Assembly (NCBI GenBank): GCA_023417665.1
Contig: JAEZFA010000237.1
Span: 1-10,701, forward strand
Direction of reading: 5' to 3'
Length of the DNA stretch: 10,701 nucleotides
DNA from: Pseudomonadota bacterium
GTDB taxonomy: Bacteria > Pseudomonadota > Alphaproteobacteria > Rhizobiales > Xanthobacteraceae
How positions within the stretch are numbered: the first letter of the stretch is position 1; each line of letters opens with the position of its first letter. This document shows, piece after piece, positions 1 to 5,401 of this stretch. Made by a program: the position numbers and the translations under genes. The notes under the pieces are model-generated. The model did no database searches. It saw only the letters and a list, made by a program, of their open reading frames with translations, and had not been told where the DNA came from.

Positions 1-2
1 GT

Positions 3-44
3 GTTAGAGCACCGACGGCGGACCTGACCAAAGCCACGAGGTAA
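3..44 (+). CDS. Possible C-terminal tail of an upstream gene (partial)
   Basis: Reading from base 3 gives an open frame ending in TAA at 42-44, with mostly G or C in third codon positions and residues VRAPTADLTKATR. The stop directly follows the GAGG ribosome binding site of the next gene, a spacing typical of operon partners. Only 13 codons are visible, and another frame ends at a TGA at 25-27, so this is only a possibility. Confidence 0.25.
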   Translation, partial: VRAPTADLTKATR

Positions 45-48
45 AATC

Positions 49-708
49 ATGGCAAAGGCTAATGAAGTCGATACCGAAGAAAGATTGATGATTGGTGGCG
101 TTCGCTCGACAGAGTTAATCGCGCCCGTCGCGAAAGCGACTACCGACCCCGACCCGATCTTCGCAGCGATCGAAAGGCATCGGCAGTCCCGCGACGAACT
201 GAATGCAAAGGTAGATATTGAGAACGATGACCCGTTGTGGGCCGCGGAAAATGCAGCCTCGCACGAGGTCTTCGAAATGAGACCGCTTACACTCGCGGGC
301 ACGCGAGCCAAGATTAAGTTCTGGCAGGACATCGAACGCGGTGATGCGGGCTACATGCCGCCCAAGCGCGTGGCTCAGGTTCTCGATACGCTTCTACCGG
401 AACACCTGCCTGTCTCGGAAGATGCGGCCAGATCGCAAGCTAATGCGGAGAACAACACAAAGCAGTTGGTTAACTCTGAAGCTTTCGGGCGGTGGCTAGA
501 CGCTGAACCAGCGATCAATGAGATGGTCGCGGTTTCCGAAGTGCTTTCGCGACTGACTATGGAGGGCGGGGTGTCGCGGAACGCTATGGACTTCCTGATT
601 TATTTGCTCGGCGACAAGGTGCAGGAAGTCTACGGCGCCTGGCGCGCCGTATTTCCTCCTGTGAAGAAACGGCCTCAATCAGAACATTCTTCAAGCGAAG
701 CCGCATAG
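49..708 (+). CDS. Hypothetical protein, 219 aa, rhizobial type
   Basis: The function is not recognised. The ATG at 49 has a GAGG ribosome binding site at 38-41 with 7-nt spacing, so the start is well supported. The protein is acidic and soluble, with no signal peptide or membrane segment. Residues about 36-100 (DPIFAAIERHRQSRDEL ... RPLTLAGTRAKI) resemble a class of hypothetical proteins common in Bradyrhizobium and relatives, which carry a 'DP.fa.Ie.hr' start and a 'PtTlaG' segment. That resemblance is from memory. A second predicted helical segment, around residues 142-203 (EAFGRWLDAEPAINEM ... YGAWRAVF), follows a polar linker. The end is a low-complexity Ser/Glu/Ala tail. The gene is followed by a terminator-like hairpin, so it probably closes a transcription unit begun upstream of the window. 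It may be host or accessory DNA and not part of the phage-like module. Confidence 0.8.
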   Translation: MAKANEVDTEERLMIGGVRSTELIAPVAKATTDPDPIFAAIERHRQSRDELNAKVDIENDDPLWAAENAASHEVFEMRPLTLAGTRAKIKFWQDIERGDAGYMPPKRVAQVLDTLLPEHLPVSEDAARSQANAENNTKQLVNSEAFGRWLDAEPAINEMVAVSEVLSRLTMEGGVSRNAMDFLIYLLGDKVQEVYGAWRAVFPPVKKRPQSEHSSSEAA

Positions 709-714
709 TGCATT

Positions 715-746
715 AGCGCGGGCTCGCACTTGCAGCCCGCGCTTTG
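715..746 (+). terminator. Terminator-like hairpin after the 219-aa gene
   Basis: A perfect 10-bp GC-rich stem (AGCGCGGGCT at 715-724 with AGCCCGCGCT at 734-743) and a 9-nt loop lie 7 bp after the stop of the 49-708 gene. Only a short T run (TTTG) follows, so it may be a weak intrinsic terminator. Confidence 0.55.
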
Positions 747-752
747 CAGTCC

Positions 753-770
753 AACTTGCCACGGCAAGTT
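753..770. repeat. Short palindrome A (AACTTGCC-AC-GGCAAGTT)
   Basis: Two 8-bp perfectly complementary arms with a 2-nt centre. It has the same 18-nt layout as the elements at 932-949 and 1186-1203 (nACTTnCCAyGGnAAGTn). Compared with the 932 copy, two paired positions differ on both arms together, so pairing is kept. It lies between genes. Confidence 0.7.
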
Positions 771-796
771 CACGCCTGAACCCTCCTGGCCGGTCT

Positions 797-815
797 ATGC
801 GCAACGGTTGCGCAT
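797..815. repeat. Short palindrome B (ATGCGCAAC-G-GTTGCGCAT)
   Basis: Two 9-bp perfectly complementary arms around a single G. The sequence differs from palindrome A but has the same size and, like the copies at 932, 1185, 1400 and 1450, a right edge reading ATC. No T run follows, so it does not look like a terminator. Confidence 0.65.
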
Positions 816-816
816 C

Positions 817-839
817 ACGCTTACTTTTCAAAAAAGCGT
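817..839. repeat. Inverted repeat ACGCTT ... AAGCGT with T/A-rich middle
   Basis: Six-bp arms at 817-822 and 834-839 enclose TTTTCAAAA. It adjoins palindrome B directly. It is shorter and weaker than its neighbours and could be fortuitous. Confidence 0.35.
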
Positions 840-904
840 AGTTAAGTCAGCGCACTGCTAGGCGATTTCCGAAATTGATCGAACACGCAGAACCACGATT
901 TCCT

Positions 905-926
905 CGAACTCCCCACGGTGAGTTCG
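905..926. repeat. Short palindrome D (CGAACTC ... GAGTTCG)
   Basis: Nine of ten base pairs form around a central AC. The core AACTCCCCACGGTGAGTT aligns with palindrome A (AACTTGCCACGGCAAGTT). A T-A pair is replaced by C-G, and one position is unpaired. It is intergenic and only 5 bp from the next palindrome. Confidence 0.6.
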
Positions 927-931
927 ATGCC

Positions 932-949
932 TACTTCCCATGGGAAGTA
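932..949. repeat. Short palindrome E (TACTTCCCA/TGGGAAGTA)
   Basis: A perfect 18-bp palindrome centred on CCATGG. The same 18 bp recur at 1186-1203 inside the reading frame of the minus-strand gene, so this is an exact direct repeat of a palindrome, once between genes and once within one. Confidence 0.85.
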
Positions 950-1003
950 TCGGGTCGAACACTGATTTGAACGATGCTCGGGCCCTGAACATGCTCTGCA
1001 CCA

Positions 1004-1342
1004 TCAAAAGCTCCCCATGCTTGGCTTGTTGCGGACATTCTTCCAGCGCGTCTTGATGGCCTTACGCGCTATCTGACTGCGGCGCTTCGGGCTCAGCTTT
1101 TCGCTGCGTGCCTTGTTGCCGAGCGGTGAAATTCTCGTCAGATGATTCTTGAAAAGAGCGGCTGCGAGGTCAGGCGTGATGGCAATACTTCCCATGGGAA
1201 GTATCTCCCGCTTCGATTTCTCGCTCGGATCGAACCGCTTTCTGATTCTCGCGGTCTGCTCCTCGTCCTCGACAATCGCGAACTTCAGCCCCAGCGCGCC
1301 CAGCAGGTCCGGCGGCAACGCTATGCGTATCGCGATAGGCAT
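1004..1342 (-). CDS. Small basic protein, truncated relative of the 103-aa XRE-like protein
   Basis: A 112-aa minus-strand frame. Residues 13-37 (LLGALGLKFAIVEDEEQTAR...) match residues 63-87 of the protein at 10050-10361 at about 15 of 25 positions by my alignment. The N-terminal HTH half of that protein is absent here, and no upstream sequence restores it. Residues 54-103 are strongly basic and end in KLSPKRRSQIARKAIKTRW, aligning with the divergent gene at 1384. I infer nucleic-acid binding from charge only. Residues 47-53 (ILPMGSI) are encoded by a perfect 20-bp palindrome. No ribosome binding site is visible before the ATG. A T/A-rich stretch lies upstream (1343-1364). It may be a functional short regulator or a fragment. 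The homology at both ends argues that the frame is genuine coding sequence. Confidence 0.6.
   Translation of the reverse strand: MPIAIRIALPPDLLGALGLKFAIVEDEEQTARIRKRFDPSEKSKREILPMGSIAITPDLAAALFKNHLTRISPLGNKARSEKLSPKRRSQIARKAIKTRWKNVRNKPSMGSF
1185..1204. repeat. Short palindrome F, inside the minus-strand gene
   Basis: A perfect 20-bp palindrome (ATACTTCCCA/TGGGAAGTAT) with 18 bp identical to the element at 932-949. It is read in frame in the minus-strand gene as ILPMGSI, between the 'VEDEEQT' segment and the basic C-terminal segment. Confidence 0.85.
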
Positions 1343-1383
1343 CTGTGAACAATTTTCAAAAAGGCTAGTAGTCTTATCGCACT

Positions 1384-1902
1384 ATGGGGTGCCTTCGCTC
1401 GATGCTAAGCACGCTTAGCATCGGCAAGAAATCGAAGCGCGATTTGTCGGATACTAAGCCGCTTAGTATCGACCTTGGCAGTGACATAGCGCGTGCGATT
1501 TTGTCAGATATGGCGCGGCAAAACGGAAGAATCGGTGGGCGCGCGCGGCTCGAAAAATCAACACCGAGGCAGCGGCATTTTTCTGCTCGTCATGCCGCGA
1601 AAGCGAGATGGAAACGCAAAACCGAAGCGGATGCCGACAATTGTCCGCATGGCGAACATCTCTCTTTTAACGCCTTAAGACTCGTCGGTTTTTCAAAAGT
1701 TATCCACCTCGCTACAGAGCAGGATAAAATTCACAGCCCCTTGATCGGCAGGCGTTGTCAGATGCCGCGAACTCTTGACTCGGTGCGTTGCTGTAAATTC
1801 GTCCACAGAGCACCTTGCGCTCGCAATCAACGCATGGAGCTTCGAGGTGCAACCTTCCGCCTCCCGACCTATCAGCGAGAAAGAGCAATTGCGGCGAGAT
1901 AA
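1384..1902 (+). CDS. Small basic ARW-motif protein with doubtful tail (possibly decayed)
   Basis: An open frame of 172 codons. Residues 23-79 (DTKPLSIDLGSDIARAIL ... ARHAAKARWKRK) align with the C-terminal half of the minus-strand gene at 1004-1342: SI, then I/L-A-A, G-x-(K/R)AR-x-EK, and AR-A-x-x-RWK. It is therefore a second copy of that segment, without the HTH or VED parts. Two palindromes lie within its first 30 codons. After about residue 90 the translation becomes Cys/Arg-rich and unlike a natural protein. The end overlaps the next gene's start region by 56 bp, which suggests the original stop was lost or the frame shifted. No ribosome binding site is seen for the ATG at 1384, nor for the alternative ATG at 1402. 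The conserved middle is probably real coding ancestry, while expression of the full length is doubtful. Confidence 0.45.
   Translation: MGCLRSMLSTLSIGKKSKRDLSDTKPLSIDLGSDIARAILSDMARQNGRIGGRARLEKSTPRQRHFSARHAAKARWKRKTEADADNCPHGEHLSFNALRLVGFSKVIHLATEQDKIHSPLIGRRCQMPRTLDSVRCCKFVHRAPCARNQRMELRGATFRLPTYQRERAIAAR
1400..1423. repeat. Short palindrome G (CGATGCTAAGC-AC-GCTTAGCATCG)
   Basis: Perfect 11-bp arms with a 2-nt centre. It lies in frame in the 1384 gene and encodes SMLSTLSIG. It pairs with palindrome H as a covarying relative: the G-C pair at the fourth position of the shared GATGCTAAGC arm is A-T in H. Confidence 0.85.
1450..1470. repeat. Short palindrome H (GATACTAAGC-C-GCTTAGTATC)
   Basis: Perfect 10-bp arms around a single C, in frame in the 1384 gene (DTKPLSI). 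It differs from palindrome G by a compensated pair change and by the centre. It occupies the position that aligns with palindrome F in the minus-strand relative. Confidence 0.85.
1642..1658. repeat. Imperfect palindrome I (TGTcCGCatgGCGaACA)
   Basis: Six of seven pairs around ATG. The flanks (AAT before, TCTC after) match those of palindrome F. It may be a decayed member of the same set. The evidence is weaker than for the others. Confidence 0.4.
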
Positions 1903-2218
1903 ACAGTCCGCTGCCGCACTTAACAGGCAAGCCAGAGATCAGGCTGACAAGGCATGTTTCGAACCAGCCATCAGCGGCGCCTCTCCTCAAACCCAATACG
2001 CTGGCCTGCTAAAGAAGGGAGCGCTTCCCATAGATCAGCGCTTCGCGGTCACCGTGAAGATCGCTGCAGAGTTCTCAGGCCTCTCCAAGACACGAATATA
2101 CGAGTTTTTGAACGAAGGGCTTATTGAGGGCGTCACTATTCGTGGACGTCGCTTGGTGCTAGTCGCTTCGCTCATCGCTTTCGTTAAAGGCGAAGGCACG
2201 CCGAAGGCGGCTGCATGA
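1847..2218 (+). CDS. Excisionase-type helix-turn-helix DNA-binding protein
   Basis: About 123 aa from the chosen GTG. Residues 66-115 (FAVTVKIAAEFSGLSKTRIYEF, then LNEGLIEGVTIRGRRLVLVASL) have the layout of the HTH_17/excisionase MerR-like family: IA...GLSKTRIYEFLNEG as the helix-turn-helix, then a GRRLV strand that sets a wing. Such proteins act as excisionases or as repressors/activators of mobile elements. The first ~60 residues are polar and likely disordered. GTG 1847 was chosen because GGAG at 1836-1839 sits 7 nt before it. The frame stays open back to a TTG at 1775, which has no ribosome binding site. The stop overlaps the next start (ATGA at 2215-2218), giving a coupled three-gene operon with the ATPase. 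It probably regulates or loads the replication cassette. The domain call is firm; the exact role is inferred. Confidence 0.75.
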   Translation: MQPSASRPISEKEQLRRDKQSAAALNRQARDQADKACFEPAISGASPQTQYAGLLKKGALPIDQRFAVTVKIAAEFSGLSKTRIYEFLNEGLIEGVTIRGRRLVLVASLIAFVKGEGTPKAAA

Positions 2219-2412
2219 GGCCGCCAAATGAAGCGGCCCCCGCTTACGCCGCGAGATGCGGCGGGCGGAGGCCCCAACATGGTGCAGAAGCTCGGGTAGA
2301 GCGGCGCCAGAGAACCTCAAGGGCGGCGCCCGCTCAACGTACCGATGCACCGAACACGTTTCAGCCGCTCGGCGCTGTCATCGCGCGCGTATTGGCAAAG
2401 GCCGGCCGATGA
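2215..2412 (+). CDS. Small hypothetical protein, 65 aa, between HTH and ATPase genes
   Basis: The start ATG overlaps the HTH gene's stop (ATGA), and its own stop overlaps the ATPase start (ATGA at 2409-2412). A GAAGG lies at 2203-2207, 7 nt before the ATG. The protein is Arg/Ala/Pro-rich, with a possible helix near the C-terminus (FQPLGAVIARVLAKAGR). No domain is recognised. The main argument for it being a gene is the clean double overlap plus the ribosome binding site. It may serve partly as a translational relay that couples HTH and ATPase synthesis. Confidence 0.6.
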   Translation: MRPPNEAAPAYAARCGGRRPQHGAEARVERRQRTSRAAPAQRTDAPNTFQPLGAVIARVLAKAGR

Positions 2413-3851
2413 ATGGTCCTGCCCTTTCCGGTCCCGAGATGCTCGCCGACGCACTGATGCGCGTGCCGATGCACCTTGACCTGCGCCGGGATGACCACCG
2501 CCAGGAATTTTCCGATCTGGCGCGCTCGGTGGCGCCGTTCGCGAGAAGCGGCTCCATCAACGTGGGCGAATTCATGGCCCGCTTTTTAGCTCGCGTGGAG
2601 AACGACCCAACCGGCGATGCCGAGGTGATCCTGCGCGAAGCGCTTACCAGTTCGACTTCCGCTCGCGGCGATTACCTTCAGGACGATCTCGAGCCGAACG
2701 GCGAGAACACGCCGCCGGCGAGTGAAGCCGACTACGGGCTCTCGCCGGCAGACACCGCCGAAGATGGCTGGCGACCGCCTGACAAGTATCTGCAAACCAA
2801 AGCCGCGATTAGACTTACTTGGTTTCGCGACATCGCTCTCAGCCGTGCCCGTCGATACCTTGTGAAAGGGCTAATCCCTCGTATCGGCCTCACCGTGGTC
2901 TGGGGCGAACCTAAATGCGGGAAATCGTTCTGGGTCTTCGATGTTATGATGCACGTTGCCCGCGAGGTAAATTATCGCGGCCGGCGTGTGCAAGGCGGAG
3001 CGGTGGTCTATTGCGCGCTTGAGGGGCAATTCGGATTCAGCGCTCGCACCGAAGCCTATCGGCAGTTGCATAAGATCGGCGACAACGACAATGTGCCGCT
3101 CGTTTTAATGGATGAGAAGCTCAACCTCGTGCGATCGCACGCGGATCTAATCGCGGCCATCAAGGGTAAGCTCGGAGACGCAACGCCGGTTGCGGTTGTC
3201 CTGGACACGCTTAACCGTTCACTCATCGGGTCCGAGTCCAGCGACGAGGATATGAGCGCCTACGTCACAGCAGCGGACGCCATTCGCGAGGCGTTCCAGT
3301 GTGCAGTCGTCATCGTGCACCACTCCGGCCTCGATAAAACCCGCCCACGCGGCCACACAAGCCTTCTCGGCGCGGTTGACGCGCAGATTTCAGTCAAACG
3401 CGACGCGGCGAAGAACATTCTCATCGAGTGCGAGTACATGAAGGACGGCGAAGCCGGGGCGACCGAGGCCAGTCGGCTTCAGGTAGTCGAAGTTGGTGAA
3501 GACAAGGACGGGGACATTATCACCTCTTGCGTCGCGGTTCCCACCGATGCGGTACCAGTTGCGACAGGCAGGATGGTTACGGGCGCTTCGAAACAGGCGC
3601 TCGAACTACTCGAGCGCGCGATCCTTGAAAAAGGACGAGATGCGCCGAGCGGCGAGGCGTATCCGGCGAGCGTAAAGGTAGTCAGCGTAAGCATCTGGCG
3701 CGAGTACTGCTACGCGGGAACCGTGTCAGCCAGCAGCACCCCAGATGCAAAGCAAAAGGCATTCGTGCGCGCCGTGAAAGCATTGCAGGATGCGAAGGCT
3801 ATAGGCATCTGGAATGACCTCGCGTGGATTGCCCGGACAAGCCAGACATAA
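2409..3851 (+). CDS. RepA/AAA_25-type RecA-fold ATPase, probable replicative helicase
   Basis: A 480-aa protein. Walker A is GEPKCGKS at residues 166-173. Walker B is PVAVVLDTL, ending in Asp266. A VIVHHSG motif at 301-307 and a RGHTSLLGAVDAQISV segment follow. This order is typical of the AAA_25/RSF1010 RepA-like hexameric helicase family found in plasmids, phages and islands, which unwinds DNA at an origin. An N-terminal region of ~130 aa ends in a polar linker. A C-terminal segment (about 385-480) looks like a winged-helix domain, as in related primase/helicase proteins. The start at 2409 has AAAGG at 2397-2401 and overlaps the upstream stop. An in-frame ATG at 2256 would add 51 unlikely Arg/Cys-rich residues. 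The gene's 3' end runs into a CCGGACA heptamer cluster that could be its origin. The ATPase assignment is firm; the replication role is inferred from the family. Confidence 0.85.
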   Translation: MNGPALSGPEMLADALMRVPMHLDLRRDDHRQEFSDLARSVAPFARSGSINVGEFMARFLARVENDPTGDAEVILREALTSSTSARGDYLQDDLEPNGENTPPASEADYGLSPADTAEDGWRPPDKYLQTKAAIRLTWFRDIALSRARRYLVKGLIPRIGLTVVWGEPKCGKSFWVFDVMMHVAREVNYRGRRVQGGAVVYCALEGQFGFSARTEAYRQLHKIGDNDNVPLVLMDEKLNLVRSHADLIAAIKGKLGDATPVAVVLDTLNRSLIGSESSDEDMSAYVTAADAIREAFQCAVVIVHHSGLDKTRPRGHTSLLGAVDAQISVKRDAAKNILIECEYMKDGEAGATEASRLQVVEVGEDKDGDIITSCVAVPTDAVPVATGRMVTGASKQALELLERAILEKGRDAPSGEAYPASVKVVSVSIWREYCYAGTVSASSTPDAKQKAFVRAVKALQDAKAIGIWNDLAWIARTSQT

Positions 3852-3942
3852 CCGGACATGTCCGGCATTGTCCGGCGACACCTTAGCCGGACAGACACGG
3901 ACACACCCCTAAGGGGTGTCCGGTGTCCGGTGTCCTGTCCGG
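3833..3942. repeat. CCGGACA/TGTCCGG heptamer cluster, candidate origin or operator
   Basis: Eight exact heptamers occur in 110 bp. Three read CCGGACA (3833-3839, 3852-3858, 3887-3893). Five read TGTCCGG (3859-3865, 3869-3875, 3917-3923, 3924-3930, 3936-3942). Near-matches lie at 3842 and 3898. The pair at 3852-3865 forms a 14-bp palindrome directly after the ATPase stop codon, and the copies at 3917 and 3924 are tandem. Iteron-like clusters beside replication genes often serve as replication origins or autoregulatory operators. Here that role is inference from position and repetition. Confidence 0.65.
3903..3919. repeat. Hairpin ACACCCCT-A-AGGGGTGT inside the heptamer cluster
   Basis: An 8-bp perfect stem with a single-base centre. 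It separates the left, mixed-orientation heptamers from the right, tandem TGTCCGG copies. No T run follows on either strand. It could be an extruding element of an origin or simply end the ATPase message. Confidence 0.5.
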
Positions 3943-3949
3943 GGACAAG

Positions 3950-4434
3950 CGGATCAATGGCGGAACAGGAAAAGGAAAGGCGAAGCAGGTGTTTCAATCG
4001 CGAGGGACACCGCCGCGAATTCTCTGCTCAGAGCCGCGGTGCGACCCTCTCGGTGTAAACGAGATGCCTGAGAACGGGCGCGATCGTCACGTTCGTGGGT
4101 TGCGAGGCAATTCCCTCCGCACGGGACGACGGTGTCTCAACGGTTTGTGCCATTTCCGCTGCCCTACCCATGCGTGACACACACGTCTCGGGTCTGCTTG
4201 CGCCGGCCGCGCGATCGAGGGTGCTGAGGGGGGTGCTCGCCTATTGGTGCGCGTCTCGCAAACGATGCCCGGGGGTAAAATTGGGCCGCTGAGTCCGTAG
4301 CTGATGAACCGCCCTCGATGCTGACTTCGAAACACTCCGGCACCTGAATTTTTTACCCCGTGAATTGTATCGGGTGCGTACCGTGGAAAAATTCAGAACG
4401 CGGTGCATCGTTGAATTCTCCGAATGTGTGCATG
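3950..4434. other. Stretch without a convincing gene
   Basis: About 485 bp between the heptamer cluster and the leader hairpin of the next operon. Short open frames exist on both strands, but their translations are Arg/Cys-rich, lack ribosome binding sites and resemble nothing known. The clearest structure is a 9-bp inverted repeat, GGGGTAAAA at 4272-4280 and TTTTACCCC at 4351-4359. The promoter for the downstream operon should lie here, but no convincing -35/-10 pair stands out. Confidence 0.5.
4272..4359. repeat. Inverted repeat GGGGTAAAA / TTTTACCCC
   Basis: Nine-bp perfectly complementary arms are separated by 70 bp, about 100 bp upstream of the operon that starts at 4464. This could be a paired operator site or chance. 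The distance is too long for a terminator. Confidence 0.35.
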
Positions 4435-4456
4435 CTCCGAGCGCAGAAACTCGGAG
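4435..4456 (+). promoter_or_regulatory. Leader hairpin covering the ribosome binding site of the 4464 gene
   Basis: CTCCGAG (4435-4441) pairs perfectly with CTCGGAG (4450-4456) across an 8-nt loop. The right arm contains GGAG (4453-4456), the ribosome binding site, 7 nt before the ATG at 4464. In the folded RNA the site would be masked. Translation of the first gene, and of the coupled genes behind it, could thus depend on opening this stem. The structure is seen directly; regulation is inferred. Confidence 0.5.
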
Positions 4457-4463
4457 AGTCGCA

Positions 4464-4802
4464 ATGCCTGAGCGGAAGCAGAAGTTGGCGCTGGTGAACA
4501 TCGTCACGCGCGAACCGATCCCTATCCACGTCTTCGACGACGACACCGCGCAAATTCAGATCCCCGACGGACCGCAGGTAAAGCCCGTGCTCGGGCTGAC
4601 CGTCGGCCAGTACCGGGTCGTCAGCGTTCGGCTCGTCGAAGTCCCGAAGGGCGATCAAATCCAGGGTCAGCCGACGTATCACATCGAGCAGGCCGCGGGG
4701 TACGTCTACGAGAAGGCGTTCTTCGAGCCGGCGGCGCCGTTCGATGTTCTTTCCGGCGAGACCTTCCTTCCCGAACTGGAAGACGTGCGGGAGGCAGCGT
4801 GA
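4464..4802 (+). CDS. Unrecognised phage-operon protein, 112 aa
   Basis: First gene of the long operon. The ATG at 4464 follows GGAGAG at 4453-4458. The frame is open 99 bp further upstream, but those codons give an unlikely Arg/Cys-rich sequence and lack a binding site. The protein is acidic and soluble. It appears rich in beta strands: LALVNIVTREPIPIHVFDDD, then a PVLGLTVGQYRVVSVRLVEV segment and a YVYEKAFFEP segment. There is no membrane segment or known motif. The stop overlaps the next start (TGATG at 4800-4804). It may be a small structural or accessory virion protein, judged only from position in an operon with gp14-like and transglycosylase virion proteins. Confidence 0.75.
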   Translation: MPERKQKLALVNIVTREPIPIHVFDDDTAQIQIPDGPQVKPVLGLTVGQYRVVSVRLVEVPKGDQIQGQPTYHIEQAAGYVYEKAFFEPAAPFDVLSGETFLPELEDVREAA

Positions 4803-5401
4803 TGGAATTGCCACGCTACAAAAACTCCTCACAGTCGCCCGCGATACTCGGCGCGCTCATCGTCAATCCCGGCGACGAAGCCGAGCATACAGGATGGCCA
4901 GTACGGCACTTCGAGCCGGTTAATCCCGCGGCCTGCGCCATCACAGAGTACTTCGCAAAGCATCTGACGGACCCGTGGCGCCCCGAGCGCCCGATCAATC
5001 CTCTGGTCGGCGGAATTTACCTGCCGTCAAGCACCGATCCCCGAGACGAACTTCGGATCGTCGAAGAGGCGCCGGCCGGCGCGCCGCTCTATCGTGCGAC
5101 CCTTGAAGTCGATTTGCCTCACCGGCTGTTGGCAGATGGTGAAGTGATCTGTGCTCTGGGGTGGCCGCGGCCGACTTGGCTCGAGGCTGCCAACGATCCG
5201 GCGCTTCAGGTCATGCGCTATTTCGAAGCGAACGATGACAATCCAGCGCTGCTGCGCTCTCCATGGTGTGAATTTCGGCAGGCTCTCGTGCTTCCCGAGC
5301 TTCCCGCCCAGCCACAGCGCGAGCCGTGGTTCCCTCAAGGACCGGAACAGGACGTGTCACCTCGTCAGCGCACGCGGCGCTCACTCCGTAGAGTTGCGTG
5401 A
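4802..5401 (+). CDS. Unrecognised phage-operon protein, 199 aa
   Basis: Starts at the ATG overlapping the previous stop, with GGGAGG at 4789-4794 and 7-nt spacing. The GTG one codon earlier is a worse fit to the binding site. The sequence is Pro/Trp-rich and acidic, with no signal peptide. It begins MELPRYKNSSQSPAILGALI and contains a segment NPGDEAEHTGWPVRHFEPVN around residues 22-41, then a middle part rich in Leu, Pro and Asp. The tail is basic (RQRTRRSLRRVA) and could touch nucleic acid or a partner protein. I know of no family for it. Tight coupling on both sides (TGATG at 5399-5403) argues that it is expressed together with the virion genes. Confidence 0.75.
   Translation: MELPRYKNSSQSPAILGALIVNPGDEAEHTGWPVRHFEPVNPAACAITEYFAKHLTDPWRPERPINPLVGGIYLPSSTDPRDELRIVEEAPAGAPLYRATLEVDLPHRLLADGEVICALGWPRPTWLEAANDPALQVMRYFEANDDNPALLRSPWCEFRQALVLPELPAQPQREPWFPQGPEQDVSPRQRTRRSLRRVA

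Noticed and set aside
1689..1708. TTATCCACC at 1700-1708 as a DnaA box, with a T/A-rich flank resembling the region upstream of the minus-strand gene (1343-1364)
   Set aside because: Only one near-consensus box (8 of 9) was found, with other matches looser (about 1798 and 10526). A single box is expected by chance, and the flank similarity fades when aligned base by base.
1775..1846. Upstream TTG start for the HTH gene
   Set aside because: There is no ribosome binding site before 1775, and the added residues are Cys/Asn-rich and unlike the rest. The GTG at 1847 has a well-spaced GGAG.
3957..4058. 33-codon frame from the ATG at 3957 (MAEQEKERRSRCFNREGHRR...)
   Set aside because: It has only a weak upstream AAGCGG and no coupling to a neighbour. 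It is too short to support on composition alone.
3923..4177. 84-codon plus-strand frame starting at a GTG in the heptamer cluster
   Set aside because: There is no ribosome binding site, the composition is Arg/Cys/Gly-rich, and its start codons lie within the repeats. The translation resembles no known protein.
4353..4832. 159-codon minus-strand frame opposite the 112-aa gene
   Set aside because: It mirrors the high-GC codon structure of the plus-strand gene, which has a ribosome binding site and operon overlaps. The minus frame has neither.
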